Source of the DNA: an uncultured Arcanobacterium sp.
Lineage (GTDB): Bacteria > Actinomycetota > Actinomycetes > Actinomycetales > Actinomycetaceae
DNA length: 51,867 bases
Reading direction: 5' to 3'
Assembly: GCA_958428545.1 (NCBI GenBank)
Contig: CAUAGM010000009.1
Span: forward strand, 1-51,867
Part shown: one piece after another, positions 42,481-51,780 of the stretch
How positions within the stretch are numbered: position 1 is the stretch's first letter
Layout: every line of letters starts with the position of its first letter
The notes under the pieces: generated by a model
The model's input: the letters and a program-made list of their open reading frames with translations, nothing else
The model's database searches: none
Told to the model about the DNA's origin: nothing
Translations under genes and position numbers: made by a program

Positions 42481-43833
42481 GTGCCTCACTCAAGCAGCAG
42501 TGCCTCACTCAAACAGCAGCTAGAATACGCCGCACTACAATACGAGCCGAAAGAAGATCAACGAATGTTTTCCTCATCGCCTCTTACACTAGAAAGATAT
42601 TCTAGCGAGCAGCGAGACGTTTCCATCGATCCAGATACAAGGATTTCAGGTATAAGCAGCCCTCGCCTCCAATATCCTTGTACGAACTGGGCATATACCC
42701 CCGCATGGCTTCCTGGTGATGCCCCTGGACATCGAAAGTTTATTGCGCTAGATGAGTACCCACTAGAAAATGGCGGATCTTTACCACATGCCTATCTAGC
42801 TTATGAGACGTGGGGGCAGCTGAATGACGATGCGTCAAATGCTGTGCTTATCTTGCACGCTCTAACTGCAGACAGCCATGTTTGCGGCTCTCAGAGCCAA
42901 AATCATCCAACTGCAGGATGGTGGAATAGCTTGGTGGGAAGCAAAAAAGTAATCGATACAGATCGGTATTTCGTTGTGGCTCCTAATTGTTTAGGAGGCT
43001 GCCAAGGGTCTACAGGACCAGCGTGGCCAGCACCCGATGGTTTGCCGTGGGGATCGCGCTTCCCGTCGATCACTATTCGCGATCAGGTGAAAGCTGAGAA
43101 TCAGTTGCGTCTGCAGTTAGGTATTTCATCATGGAATCTCGTGATCGGACCTTCTGCAGGAGGATTTCGCGCTTGTGAATGGGCGTGTATGTTTGCACAG
43201 CAGGTCCGATCGTTAGTGCTTATCGCAACAGCTGAGAGTATGAGTGCCGATCAGATTGCATGGGCGCATATGCAGATATACGCCCAAGATCTAGATCCTA
43301 GTTTTGCTGGCGGAGATTACTACCTTTCACAAGATAAAAACGCAGGAAATCAAGGTATGGCACTGGCACGGCAAATAGCTCATGCTACATATCGAAGTAC
43401 TGATGAATTTAATACTCGTTTTGGACGCCAGCTGCAGCCCAGTGAGAAGCCTTCGGTTGATGAGAGGTATGCGGTAGAATCCTACCTCGAGTATCACGGG
43501 GAAAAATTAAGTAAACGTTTTGATCCTGGCTCTTATAGAGTACTTACTCGCGCAATGATGAGTCACGATATTGGGCGCGGGCGTGGAGGTACTCACCGAG
43601 CGGCACAATCTATTACAGCACGCACTTTAATAATCGGAGTGGATTCTGACCGTTTATTTCCTGCTTGCGAATGCGCTAAATTAGCTCAATATATTCCATG
43701 TGCCTCCTATAGAGAAGTTACATCTTATGCAGGGCACGACGGTTTTTTAATAGAAACAAGCCACATTGAAAAAATACTTGAAGAATTTTGCGCACATACT
43801 GCGAGTATTACAGCTACTGCAGGCGATCGCTAA
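42481..43833 (+). CDS. metX: Homoserine O-acetyltransferase
   Basis: Alpha/beta-hydrolase-fold acyltransferase acting on homoserine. From GTG 42481 it has 450 residues; the first ~60 are not family-like, so ATG 42565 is an alternative start. Core: ALDEYPLENGG, HALTADSHVCG, GSTGPAWP, RFPSITIRDQVKAE, and C-terminal SDRLFPACE and GHDGFL with the catalytic Asp and His. The nucleophile elbow reads IGPSAGGFRACEW where most MetX have GGSMGG: the Ser is kept but flanking residues differ. Starts 21 bases after metY. Confidence 0.92.
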   Translation: MPHSSSSASLKQQLEYAALQYEPKEDQRMFSSSPLTLERYSSEQRDVSIDPDTRISGISSPRLQYPCTNWAYTPAWLPGDAPGHRKFIALDEYPLENGGSLPHAYLAYETWGQLNDDASNAVLILHALTADSHVCGSQSQNHPTAGWWNSLVGSKKVIDTDRYFVVAPNCLGGCQGSTGPAWPAPDGLPWGSRFPSITIRDQVKAENQLRLQLGISSWNLVIGPSAGGFRACEWACMFAQQVRSLVLIATAESMSADQIAWAHMQIYAQDLDPSFAGGDYYLSQDKNAGNQGMALARQIAHATYRSTDEFNTRFGRQLQPSEKPSVDERYAVESYLEYHGEKLSKRFDPGSYRVLTRAMMSHDIGRGRGGTHRAAQSITARTLIIGVDSDRLFPACECAKLAQYIPCASYREVTSYAGHDGFLIETSHIEKILEEFCAHTASITATAGDR

Positions 43834-43901
43834 ACACTTCGAGAGCATTGCAGTACTATAATTTACGCTTCTCACATGTATGCATGTATATGCCAAAGCT
43901 G

Positions 43902-44630
43902 CTATAAGAAGGTTATTCCTACGCCTGCTAGTAGCATTATCGGATACACATAATAGAAGAACCACTGCGTTGAAGCCTGCTGATAGCCCAACGTTTCGTT
44001 GCGGTAATGTAAAAATGCTACCCCGATTGCTGGTGTAACGAGGCAAAGTGAGCCAATGAGACCAGCCGTCACCATCATCGTATTTTCACGTAATTCAAAC
44101 AGATAAAATATCAAGGAAAAAACGATAATCAATGCCCCGATATTCATGATCTCTTGACGCAGCCCAATGCGGCACATAAAAGCCCAGAGCACACCGAGAA
44201 GTGCCACTGCAAAAATTAAAGTAGCTCCTGCTACGCCGCTGTAACGGGTGCGTATTTCCCGCACAAGTACAAGCACGATAAGTGCAAGAAGAAGCCCCCA
44301 CACAGGATTTTGCCCGGCAAAAGAAAAAGTTCCATATGTGGCTAAATCGTAAGGAATCTCAGACCCTAATGCCAGTACAGCTAAACGCGCTCCATACCCA
44401 GCAACTGATCGAGTGTGGTGGAAACCTGAAACTAACAGCCACGCATAGATCGGCAGTGCACTCCACGATACTACTTCGCAGATAACTACTACTGTGAGCG
44501 CTGTGAAATTTTCATGCGGATCGCCTAAAAGGGCAGGAATCACAGTACTCGATGCAACTGATAGTGAAAGAAAGATGCCTGCAATAATTTTTAGACGAAA
44601 AGCGCTAAGCCCGCGCCGCTGCTTGCGCAA
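43902..44630 (-). CDS. TraX-family integral membrane protein
   Basis: 242 residues with about seven membrane segments. Family-like stretches: LKIIAGIFLSLS near the start, ALGSEIPYDLATYGTFSFAGQNPVWGLLLAL in the middle (I quote parts), and FFYYVYPIMLL near the end. TraX of plasmid F acetylates pilin, but most chromosomal relatives are acyltransferase-like proteins of unknown role, and no conjugation genes are near. A TTG start at 44630 is assumed; no ATG or good ribosome-binding site is in frame. Confidence 0.72.
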   Translation of the reverse strand: MRKQRRGLSAFRLKIIAGIFLSLSVASSTVIPALLGDPHENFTALTVVVICEVVSWSALPIYAWLLVSGFHHTRSVAGYGARLAVLALGSEIPYDLATYGTFSFAGQNPVWGLLLALIVLVLVREIRTRYSGVAGATLIFAVALLGVLWAFMCRIGLRQEIMNIGALIIVFSLIFYLFELRENTMMVTAGLIGSLCLVTPAIGVAFLHYRNETLGYQQASTQWFFYYVYPIMLLAGVGITFL

Positions 44631-44673
44631 TGGCGCGGGACTCGCGTCATAATCATTAATATTAACGATTGGC

Positions 44674-45564
44674 TTACCCTTTCACAGATCCTGCCATAGA
44701 ATCCTGATAGAAACGCTGCATCACGATAAAGAGAATCGCAATAGGAATTGAGACTACCACAGCACCCGCCGCAAAGCGCGCATACCAGTCGGCAATATAT
44801 TCCTTCTCAAGCATAAGCCATAATCCTAGCGATACCGTATAGTCTGATTGAGTGCGGGCAATTACTTTCGCCATCACAAAATCAAGCCATGGTCCAAGGA
44901 AGCTCACGATTGCCTGATACACAATCATCGGCTTACACACTGGAATAATAATTTTGAAAAACACCTGCGTGCGCGTACACCCATCAAGGATAGCTGCCTC
45001 ATCTAGCGATGTTGGGATAGTATCCATATATCCTTTCATCACATAGAATCCTGCTCCTGAAGCTGCGGAATATACCAAGATAAGTGCAATAATCGTCGTG
45101 CTGCCAGAGGTCAATCCCATTGCTTTCAAAATGAAATAGATCGCCGAAACAGCCATGATCCCTGGAAACATCCCTAGAATTAAAACGACGTTCATAAAAG
45201 TACGGCGCAAGCGGAAACGCATTCGGCTCATCACGTATGCCACCGAGAGAATAAATATGAGCGATATCGCGCACGTGAAGCACGCAATAACGAGCGTATT
45301 CATAAACATCTTCGGAAAGTTCATCACGGAACGATCCGTGAAGAGCTGCACGTAATTATTAATCGTAAATTCTCGTGGAAAGAATGTAGACGTGAAGGGA
45401 GCAGTATTTGCGTTGAATGACTCCGCAAATACCCACACAATAGGAATCATCCATATAACTGCCATCACCGCTAGGAAAGTATGCACAATAATATCGCCTG
45501 CTAAGCGGCGCTGACGATAGTTGTGCCAGAATCCAGGTTTGTTTGTTTTCTCTTTCGTTGCCAT
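44674..45564 (-). CDS. malG: Maltose/maltodextrin-type ABC permease, MalG-like
   Basis: 296 residues, six membrane segments, EAA loop DEAAILDGCTRTQVFFKIIIP. Ends WYARFAAGAVVVSIPIAILFIVMQRFY (parts), as MalG proteins do. ATG overlaps the malF stop by one base. Third gene of the importer transcribed away from a LacI regulator and a GH13 enzyme; maltodextrin is the likely substrate. Confidence 0.9.
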   Translation of the reverse strand: MATKEKTNKPGFWHNYRQRRLAGDIIVHTFLAVMAVIWMIPIVWVFAESFNANTAPFTSTFFPREFTINNYVQLFTDRSVMNFPKMFMNTLVIACFTCAISLIFILSVAYVMSRMRFRLRRTFMNVVLILGMFPGIMAVSAIYFILKAMGLTSGSTTIIALILVYSAASGAGFYVMKGYMDTIPTSLDEAAILDGCTRTQVFFKIIIPVCKPMIVYQAIVSFLGPWLDFVMAKVIARTQSDYTVSLGLWLMLEKEYIADWYARFAAGAVVVSIPIAILFIVMQRFYQDSMAGSVKG

Positions 45565-46976
45565 CAGCGGAACGCCTCCTCATTCTTATAGGAGCCAGAA
45601 TTTCGATACGTGATGAGAGAAACCACAGCCAGCACAATGAAGGTCATAATACCGATCACGGCACCGAGGTTGTAATCGTTCTTATCCACTGTGAGCTTAT
45701 AGAGCCACGTGATGAGCAAATCGGTTTTGCCTGCTGAATCTCCCACTGGCACAGGAGCACCACCAGAGAGCAGATAGATCACATTGAAGTTGTTTACGTT
45801 TCCTGTAAAGGTGGTGATGAGGTACGGCGTCAGCACGAAAATAATGTATGGCATCGTAATCTTACGGAAAATCTGCCAAGTGTTTGCTCCGTCAATACGC
45901 GCCGCCTCATACTGATCTGCTGGGATATTTTGCAAAATACCTGTGATCTGCATAATCGTATATGGGATTCCTACCCAAAGGTTCACCACAATAACCGTCA
46001 CTCTAGCCCAGGTAGCATCTTGGAAGAAGGGCAAAGCAGAATCAATCCATCCCCAATTTTGCAGTAGACGGTTAATTGCCCCTTGCGGCTGGAGCATTGT
46101 ATTGATCACGAGCAAGGAAACGAACTGTGGCACCGCGATACTCAGCGAGAAAAGTGCACGCCATAATCCTTTCATCCGTGTGGTTTTACGGTTGATAATC
46201 ATGGCCATAAACAGCCCGAGGAAGAAATTCAGGAACGTTGCAAAAATCGCCCACACAAGGGTCCAGATGAGCACTGAACCAAAGATCCTCAAATTCACTG
46301 TGCCAGAGCTGTTTGTGAAAATCGCTCCGAAATTTTTAAGCCCCACCCAGTCGAAGAGCACCAGATTATTATGATCGTAGCTCGTAAACGCCATCGAGAT
46401 CATAAAGATGAGCGGCAAAACACTGAAGGTGAGAATTCCAAGCGTAGGCAGAAACATCAAAAGCTGGTGTGCTTTTGAATCTTGCAAGACGGCAATATCT
46501 TCGCGGATACTTGGCGCTTTGCCATGCTTTGCCGTCATAACTTGCGCTTTATAGGCACTGCGTACTGCCACACTCCACAAAAGCGCAAACGCAATAATCA
46601 GCACAATCGTCGCTACGCCATAAAGCAAAATAACCACGGAGTTATCACCCGCAGTATATTGCCAATAGCCGTCTACTAATACTTTGCCCTGTTCTTGATC
46701 TCCAAGCCCTGGGAGCTTAGTAAGATAATCGATTCCTGCCGTCGCAAAAAATGCTATAAATGCAACTTCGAGCGCAAAAAGAAGAAGCCCTTTCACATAT
46801 TGCTTATGTACGACGTTTCCCAAGCCGAAAATCACTGCCGATAATTTGGTGACGGCAGTGCCTTGGGTCAATGCGCAGCGAAGCGAATAAGGAGAGGGAG
46901 CAACATAATCTTTCCCTAATTTTTGGCGGAGCTTTTCTTCGCGCTTTGAAGCAGATAGAAGCGCACGTCCAGGCAT
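45564..46976 (-). CDS. malF: Maltose/maltodextrin-type ABC permease, MalF-like
   Basis: About 470 residues, with an N-terminal cytoplasmic region (MPGRALLSASKREEKL) and extra membrane segments before the permease core, as in large actinobacterial MalF proteins. EAA loop YEAARIDGANTWQIFRKITMP. ATG 46976 follows AAAGGAGG, so I prefer it to the longer frame from 47036. Confidence 0.9.
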   Translation of the reverse strand: MPGRALLSASKREEKLRQKLGKDYVAPSPYSLRCALTQGTAVTKLSAVIFGLGNVVHKQYVKGLLLFALEVAFIAFFATAGIDYLTKLPGLGDQEQGKVLVDGYWQYTAGDNSVVILLYGVATIVLIIAFALLWSVAVRSAYKAQVMTAKHGKAPSIREDIAVLQDSKAHQLLMFLPTLGILTFSVLPLIFMISMAFTSYDHNNLVLFDWVGLKNFGAIFTNSSGTVNLRIFGSVLIWTLVWAIFATFLNFFLGLFMAMIINRKTTRMKGLWRALFSLSIAVPQFVSLLVINTMLQPQGAINRLLQNWGWIDSALPFFQDATWARVTVIVVNLWVGIPYTIMQITGILQNIPADQYEAARIDGANTWQIFRKITMPYIIFVLTPYLITTFTGNVNNFNVIYLLSGGAPVPVGDSAGKTDLLITWLYKLTVDKNDYNLGAVIGIMTFIVLAVVSLITYRNSGSYKNEEAFR

Positions 46977-47019
46977 ATCCGCCTCCTTTTCTATGAGTGT
47001 ATTTCCCGTAGTAATGAGC

Positions 47020-47077
47020 CAGCGGGCTGCTGGCAACTATTGCACATTATGAGGAGCAATGTGCGAGCAGCCCGCTG
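47020..47077 (-). ncRNA. Intercistronic stem-loop between malE and malF
   Basis: A perfect 12-bp outer stem (47020-47031 with 47066-47077) encloses a second 7-bp stem (GCACATT, 47042-47048, with 47058-47064). It starts 22 bases after the malE stop and lacks a T run, so it more likely protects the malE mRNA 3' end and reduces malF/G output than terminates all transcripts. Confidence 0.65.
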
Positions 47078-47099
47078 TATTAACTCACGAAAAGCTCAA

Positions 47100-48347
47100 T
47101 CAGCCAACCATTGCGGCTGTCTGATCTGCCCAAGCCTTCATCTTCTCAGCAGAATTAGATTCAGTGATTTCTTTATTCAGCAAACCGTCACCAAATGCTT
47201 TGGCAGGATCCCACCAACCATTCATAGCTGGAATTGTTGGCTGCACAATGGAGGTGTTGGAAATGGTTGCTATCTGTGCTTGAGCTGCAAAATCGTCATC
47301 AGCAACTGCAGTTGCGAGGCTCTTATCTGTCGGCACAATTCCACGTGCTTCATAGTGAGCTTTCTGAGCCTGGGTAGAACCGAGGAATGCAGCGAACTGA
47401 GCAGCAGCTTTCACATTGGCTGCATTTGGATTATAGGCAATAGCTTTAGAGCCAGCGAAAGATTTCATTTGCACATCTTCGCCATTTAGCTTGAATGTTG
47501 GAAGTTGAGCTGCAGCATAGCCATCACCCAGAGCTTCTTTCACGTTTTGAGCATCCCATGTGCCAGAGAAGTATACTGCAGCATCACCAGATTGAAGTGC
47601 TGCAAGACCAGATCCTTCAGAGTCGCTCACGAAGTTTGGATTAGCGACGAGATTGACCAAATAATTCGTCACTGCCGTTGCTTTATCAAGATCGTTGAAT
47701 ACGATGCCCTTTGAAGCGTCAGTGCCCTTTTCACCAAAGAATTTCAGATTTGCACCCTCAACATAGAATGCAGGATTGTTCCAAGAATTGTTGATTGGGA
47801 AAGAAACTTTTGTTTTAGCGATCATAGCATCGAGGCTCTTTGCTTCGTCTGCTGTAATCTTTGTGGAATCGTAATACATAAACCATGTATTACCTGTAAA
47901 CGGTACGCCATAGACGTTACCATCGACGCCCGTCACCGAATTGATCATAGATGGATCGTTTTGCTCTTTCACCTGCGCAAGCTCTTTTTCACCAAGCTGC
48001 CCAATTGCTCCAAGATCTACGAGAGTTCCAAGCTGATCGTTGGCAAACATATACACATCGGCAGCAGCAGATGGATCAGTCTTTACTTTTGTGAGGGCGT
48101 CACCTTCAGAAACAACATCATTCTTCCATGTGATCTTGTATTCAGGATGTGCTTCAGCAAATGCTTTTTCCATATCTGCAAGCCAGCTTGCGCCGTCTGC
48201 CTGATCTTCTTGAGGAGCCCAAACACTAAGCTCAACATTTTCGGTCTCTCCTCCTGCAGCCTTTTCACCCTCTTGGTTTCCTCCGCACGCTGTGAGACCC
48301 GTGAGTGCCAGCCCGGTGATTGCAAGAGATGCAAATATTCTCTTCAT
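47100..48347 (-). CDS. malE: Maltose/maltodextrin-binding lipoprotein, MalE-like
   Basis: Solute-binding lipoprotein of about 415 residues. Signal peptide with lipobox LTAC (MKRIFASLAITGLALTGLTAC region), then an acidic linker and a family-1 sugar-binding body: VELSVWAPQEDQ, FAEAHPEYKITW, VYGVPFTGNTWFMYYDSTK. Three ATGs in a row follow AAAGGAG; the third (48347) has normal spacing. Promoter lies in the divergent spacer with malR. Confidence 0.9.
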   Translation of the reverse strand: MKRIFASLAITGLALTGLTACGGNQEGEKAAGGETENVELSVWAPQEDQADGASWLADMEKAFAEAHPEYKITWKNDVVSEGDALTKVKTDPSAAADVYMFANDQLGTLVDLGAIGQLGEKELAQVKEQNDPSMINSVTGVDGNVYGVPFTGNTWFMYYDSTKITADEAKSLDAMIAKTKVSFPINNSWNNPAFYVEGANLKFFGEKGTDASKGIVFNDLDKATAVTNYLVNLVANPNFVSDSEGSGLAALQSGDAAVYFSGTWDAQNVKEALGDGYAAAQLPTFKLNGEDVQMKSFAGSKAIAYNPNAANVKAAAQFAAFLGSTQAQKAHYEARGIVPTDKSLATAVADDDFAAQAQIATISNTSIVQPTIPAMNGWWDPAKAFGDGLLNKEITESNSAEKMKAWADQTAAMVG

Positions 48348-48453
48348 CATCATTCTCCTTTAATTTTGGTTATTTTGGGTTGAAATGTACGTCTGTATTT
48401 TTACGTGATAACTAATGAGCTCCGTTGCTTACATGATTTATATCGATATGTGC

Positions 48454-48488
48454 ATCCTAGCACTTATGAAAAATTTTGCAAGCATTTT
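48454..48488 (-). promoter_or_regulatory. Probable malE promoter with overlapping LacI-type operator
   Basis: On the minus strand TTGCAA (48481-48476) and TAGGAT (48459-48454) are 16 bases apart. The -35 is embedded in GAAAAT...TTGCAAGC...ATTTTC, a partly symmetric element of the sort LacI-family regulators bind. The rest of the 250-base divergent spacer has no gene; malR has GAAGGA before its ATG. Confidence 0.5.
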
Positions 48489-48602
48489 CAGAAATTTCCA
48501 CAGGATTTTCCAAACTTAGTGTGTATGGAGTGAAATTTTCTGTAAACTGCTGGTAATCTTGATAACTACACAGCAACGGGGCTTCGACCACGAAGGAAAA
48601 AG

Positions 48603-49619
48603 ATGGCAAAAAAAATCAAACTTGCAGACGTGGCTGCACAAGCAAATGTTTCTATTGCCACCGTTTCCCGAGTACTCAACAACGCACCTTCTGTTGCTTT
48701 AAACACACGCCGAAGAGTGCTTTCCGCTCTTGATCTTCTCGGCTACGAGCGCCCAGAAAAACTCCGCAACAAAAACACAGCACTTGTCGGCATCGTCACC
48801 CCAGAACTCACAAACCCAATCTTCCCCGAAATAACCACAAGCCTCAGCGATGCACTCATCGCCCAAGGATATTTGCCGCTCATCGGCACCCAAACTGCAG
48901 GCGGCGCCACAGAAGATGCCTATATTGAAGCTCTTATCAGCCAAAATGCTGCTGGAATCATCTTCCTGTCTGGTCGGCACGCAGACCAGACAGCTACTCT
49001 CGACCGCTATACACGCGTCACACATGCTGGAATTCCATTTGTCACAATCAATGGCGCAAACCCACACCTGACTGCACCAGATTTTTCCACCGACAATGAA
49101 GTCGCCGTCATCAAAGCAATCAAACATCTCACTGCTCAAGGGCACACCCGAATTGGCTTAGCCACAGGCCCAACCCGATATTGGCCTGCACAAACAAAAG
49201 TAGAAACATTCAATGCCGAGCTTCAAAAATTCCCAGAGGTGACAGGATCACATACCGCTACCCTCTTCACCATTGGAGGCGGGCAGGTGGCAGCCTCACA
49301 GCTCATCAACCAAGGCTGCACCGCGATTATCTGCGCGTCCGACGTGATGGCACTCGGCGCGCTGCGCTACTGCACCACACAAGGATTGCAAGTGCCAAAA
49401 GATATTTCGATTATCGGCTTCGACGATTCGCCACTCATGGCATTTACCCAACCTCCCCTCACATCTGTACATCAGCCCGTGAGTGCAATTGCCGAGGCAG
49501 CAGTCAATACGCTCACCACGTTGATTCAAGGCAACGAATCATATGTGAAATCCTTGGTATTTACTCCCGAACTTATTGTGCGAGAATCCACGGGTATTGC
49601 TCCTGCCGAAGATACCTGA
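48603..49619 (+). CDS. LacI-family transcriptional regulator (MalR-like)
   Basis: 338 residues. N-terminal LacI helix-turn-helix KLADVAAQANVSIATVSRVLNN, then the periplasmic-binding-like effector domain (VGIVTPELTNPIFPEI, FLSGRH, SIIGFDDSPLMAFTQPPLTSV). It diverges from malEFG and is co-directional with the GH13 gene, so it probably represses the cluster in the absence of maltodextrins. Confidence 0.9.
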   Translation: MAKKIKLADVAAQANVSIATVSRVLNNAPSVALNTRRRVLSALDLLGYERPEKLRNKNTALVGIVTPELTNPIFPEITTSLSDALIAQGYLPLIGTQTAGGATEDAYIEALISQNAAGIIFLSGRHADQTATLDRYTRVTHAGIPFVTINGANPHLTAPDFSTDNEVAVIKAIKHLTAQGHTRIGLATGPTRYWPAQTKVETFNAELQKFPEVTGSHTATLFTIGGGQVAASQLINQGCTAIICASDVMALGALRYCTTQGLQVPKDISIIGFDDSPLMAFTQPPLTSVHQPVSAIAEAAVNTLTTLIQGNESYVKSLVFTPELIVRESTGIAPAEDT

Positions 49620-49860
49620 ACATGCACCTTCGAGAAAACCTCAGCAACGCTAGCAATCGTTACCTTCCCTCTGCTGTGCGTTTCTCTCTAATAGCAATAA
49701 CGAAAGCGAGAAAGCTCCTCCTAGCACCTGCCACCGATCGTAAACTTTTGCTCAATCGTCACCCCTCTCAGCTTTCTTCTCACGTCCCCTTTCCAAGGGA
49801 AGCAAAATTTACATAGATTTACATACAGCAATGCATACAGAAATTAAAGAAAGAGTAACT

Positions 49861-51612
49861 ATGCCACACATATACCATTGCCCTACTTGGCTCAAAAATG
49901 CAGTTTTTTATGAAATTTATCCGCAAAGTTTTCAAGACTCCAATGCAGACGGCATAGGTGATATTCAAGGAATCATCTCGCGCCTGGATTACGTGCGTTC
50001 TCTTGGCACAAATGCTCTATGGATCAATCCTATCTTCGATTCTCCCTTCAAAGATGCAGGCTACGACGTGCGAAACTATGAAATGGTGGCACCGCGCTAT
50101 GGCACGAATGCCGATCTTATCGAGCTTTTCAATCAAGCTCACGCGCGTGGTATGCACGTACTGCTCGATCTTGTGCCTGGGCATACAAGCGAAGAACACC
50201 CCTGGTTCACTGCTTCCAAAGAAGCAGATCCTCGTGCACGCGCAGAATTTTCAGAGCGCTATATCTGGACAGATTCCTGGATCGCCGGCGGAGCAGGATA
50301 TCCATTCATTGGCGGTGAAGCCGAACGAGACGGCACCTATATTCTTAATTTCTTCAAGAGCCAGCCTGCCCTCAACTACGGCTGGGCACACCCACAATAT
50401 CCGTGGCAATCGGAAGCTCTCGGTAAAAATGCGCGAGCAACTGCTGATGCCATGGCGAAAGTTATGCGTTTTTGGCTGTCACTCGGCGCAGATGGTTTCC
50501 GCGTAGATATGGCAGATTCACTCGTGAAGAGTGACGACGAAGGAAAACCTTTCACAATCGCTACTTGGCGCTATATTTTCGATCAAGTACGCCCTGATTT
50601 TCCAGAGGCAGCGTTCGTATCCGAATGGGGTATCCCCTATCAATCGATGCAGGCAGGCTTCGATATGGATTTCTATCTCGATTGGCATTGGGGAGGCACA
50701 CCAAACGGATATGCCATGCTGCTGCGTGATGCCCCAGACTCTAGGAAACGCGATGGCGATAAAAGCTATTTCAATGCTGATTCTGGTACTGATATTGAAA
50801 ACTTTTTAGCGCAATACGAGCCACAGCTACGCAGCGCTGAAGAAGCAGGAGGCTATTTCAGCCTTATCACCTGCAATCACGATACAGCACGCATCGCACC
50901 ACGCTTAGAGGAACGTGAGATCAAACTCGCATACGCTACTATTCTAAGCTTGCCAGGCGTACCTTTTATTTACTACGGCGATGAAATAGCTATGAATTAT
51001 CGTAACCTTCCCACTAAAGAAGGCGGATACGTGCGTACGGGCACGCGCACTCCGATGCAGTGGGATCAACGCGCCAAAAATATGGGTTTTTCTGACGCGG
51101 ATGCACAGTGTATTTATTTGCCGATTATTGACGAAGAACATACCTCTCCCCTGCCCAGCGATCCAGAGGATACGACTATCTCTAACGTCTCTGGCATTCG
51201 GCATACTCCCAACACGCTGGACTCTTCAAAGATACCGAGCAGGTCAAGCATCCCAAACGTCCGCTGCGCTATAGAAAATCCTCATTCTCTGTGGCACACT
51301 ATGCGTGAGATTATTGAACTTCGCCACACAATGCCAGCACTCGCAGCAGATGCAGAATTCGAAATTATAAGGGGGCAAGGGCGCTGCTTCGTTTTCAAAC
51401 GTCATCCACGAAATCTTGAAGATACCTCTTCTTCGGTTATCGTAGCGGTGAACCCAAGCCGCGAAGCTGCGTCGTTCGATATTAACGAGCTGGGCATCAG
51501 CAAACAATACGCAAAAGCCGACTCTATTATATTTTCAATTGGGCAAGCTACATGGGATTCAGAGCATCTTCAATTAAGTGCGCAAAGCTTTTGCATTATT
51601 AAGGAAAACTAA
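49861..51612 (+). CDS. Glycoside hydrolase family 13 enzyme (alpha-glucosidase / amylase type)
   Basis: About 583 residues, cytoplasmic (no signal peptide). Begins WLKNAVFYEIYPQSFQDSNADG, with GIGDIQGI; catalytic nucleophile in GFRVDMADS, acid/base Glu in FVSEWG, stabiliser Asp in TCNHDTARI; calcium-like motif area NADGIGD. Likely hydrolyses or rearranges imported maltodextrins. The exact specificity (oligo-1,6-glucosidase, alpha-glucosidase or other) cannot be read by eye. ATG 49861 follows AAAGAG; ATG 49831 is in frame but less well placed. Confidence 0.88.
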   Translation: MPHIYHCPTWLKNAVFYEIYPQSFQDSNADGIGDIQGIISRLDYVRSLGTNALWINPIFDSPFKDAGYDVRNYEMVAPRYGTNADLIELFNQAHARGMHVLLDLVPGHTSEEHPWFTASKEADPRARAEFSERYIWTDSWIAGGAGYPFIGGEAERDGTYILNFFKSQPALNYGWAHPQYPWQSEALGKNARATADAMAKVMRFWLSLGADGFRVDMADSLVKSDDEGKPFTIATWRYIFDQVRPDFPEAAFVSEWGIPYQSMQAGFDMDFYLDWHWGGTPNGYAMLLRDAPDSRKRDGDKSYFNADSGTDIENFLAQYEPQLRSAEEAGGYFSLITCNHDTARIAPRLEEREIKLAYATILSLPGVPFIYYGDEIAMNYRNLPTKEGGYVRTGTRTPMQWDQRAKNMGFSDADAQCIYLPIIDEEHTSPLPSDPEDTTISNVSGIRHTPNTLDSSKIPSRSSIPNVRCAIENPHSLWHTMREIIELRHTMPALAADAEFEIIRGQGRCFVFKRHPRNLEDTSSSVIVAVNPSREAASFDINELGISKQYAKADSIIFSIGQATWDSEHLQLSAQSFCIIKEN

Positions 51613-51663
51613 ATTAGGCAAAATACCTAATGCCATATTCAGTAAAGTTCGGCGAATTATACA

Positions 51664-51724
51664 CAGATACTTAAGTGCATGTGCTTGTGTGAATTTTCAT
51701 AGACGCACGTGCACTAGGTATCTG
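51664..51724. repeat. Long imperfect hairpin after the GH13 gene
   Basis: CAGATAC and AGTGCATGTGC pair with GCACGTGCACT and GTATCTG (one mismatch and small internal bulges), enclosing about 20 bases. It starts 52 bases after the GH13 stop; no strong T run follows directly, though T-rich sequence comes at 51750-51777. May act as a terminator. Confidence 0.55.
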
Positions 51725-51780
51725 CAGTATAAAACAAGCGAACTGGGCGCTCTTTCTATTTCCTTAAATTCTTTTTGCGT

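Noticed and set aside
43902..44630. Conjugation region, because of the TraX-like protein
   Set aside because: No other transfer genes, origin of transfer or mobile-element ends nearby; chromosomal TraX relatives are common.
47020..47077. Hairpin as a full terminator of malE
   Set aside because: No T run follows and malF/malG continue on the same strand with a good ribosome-binding site.
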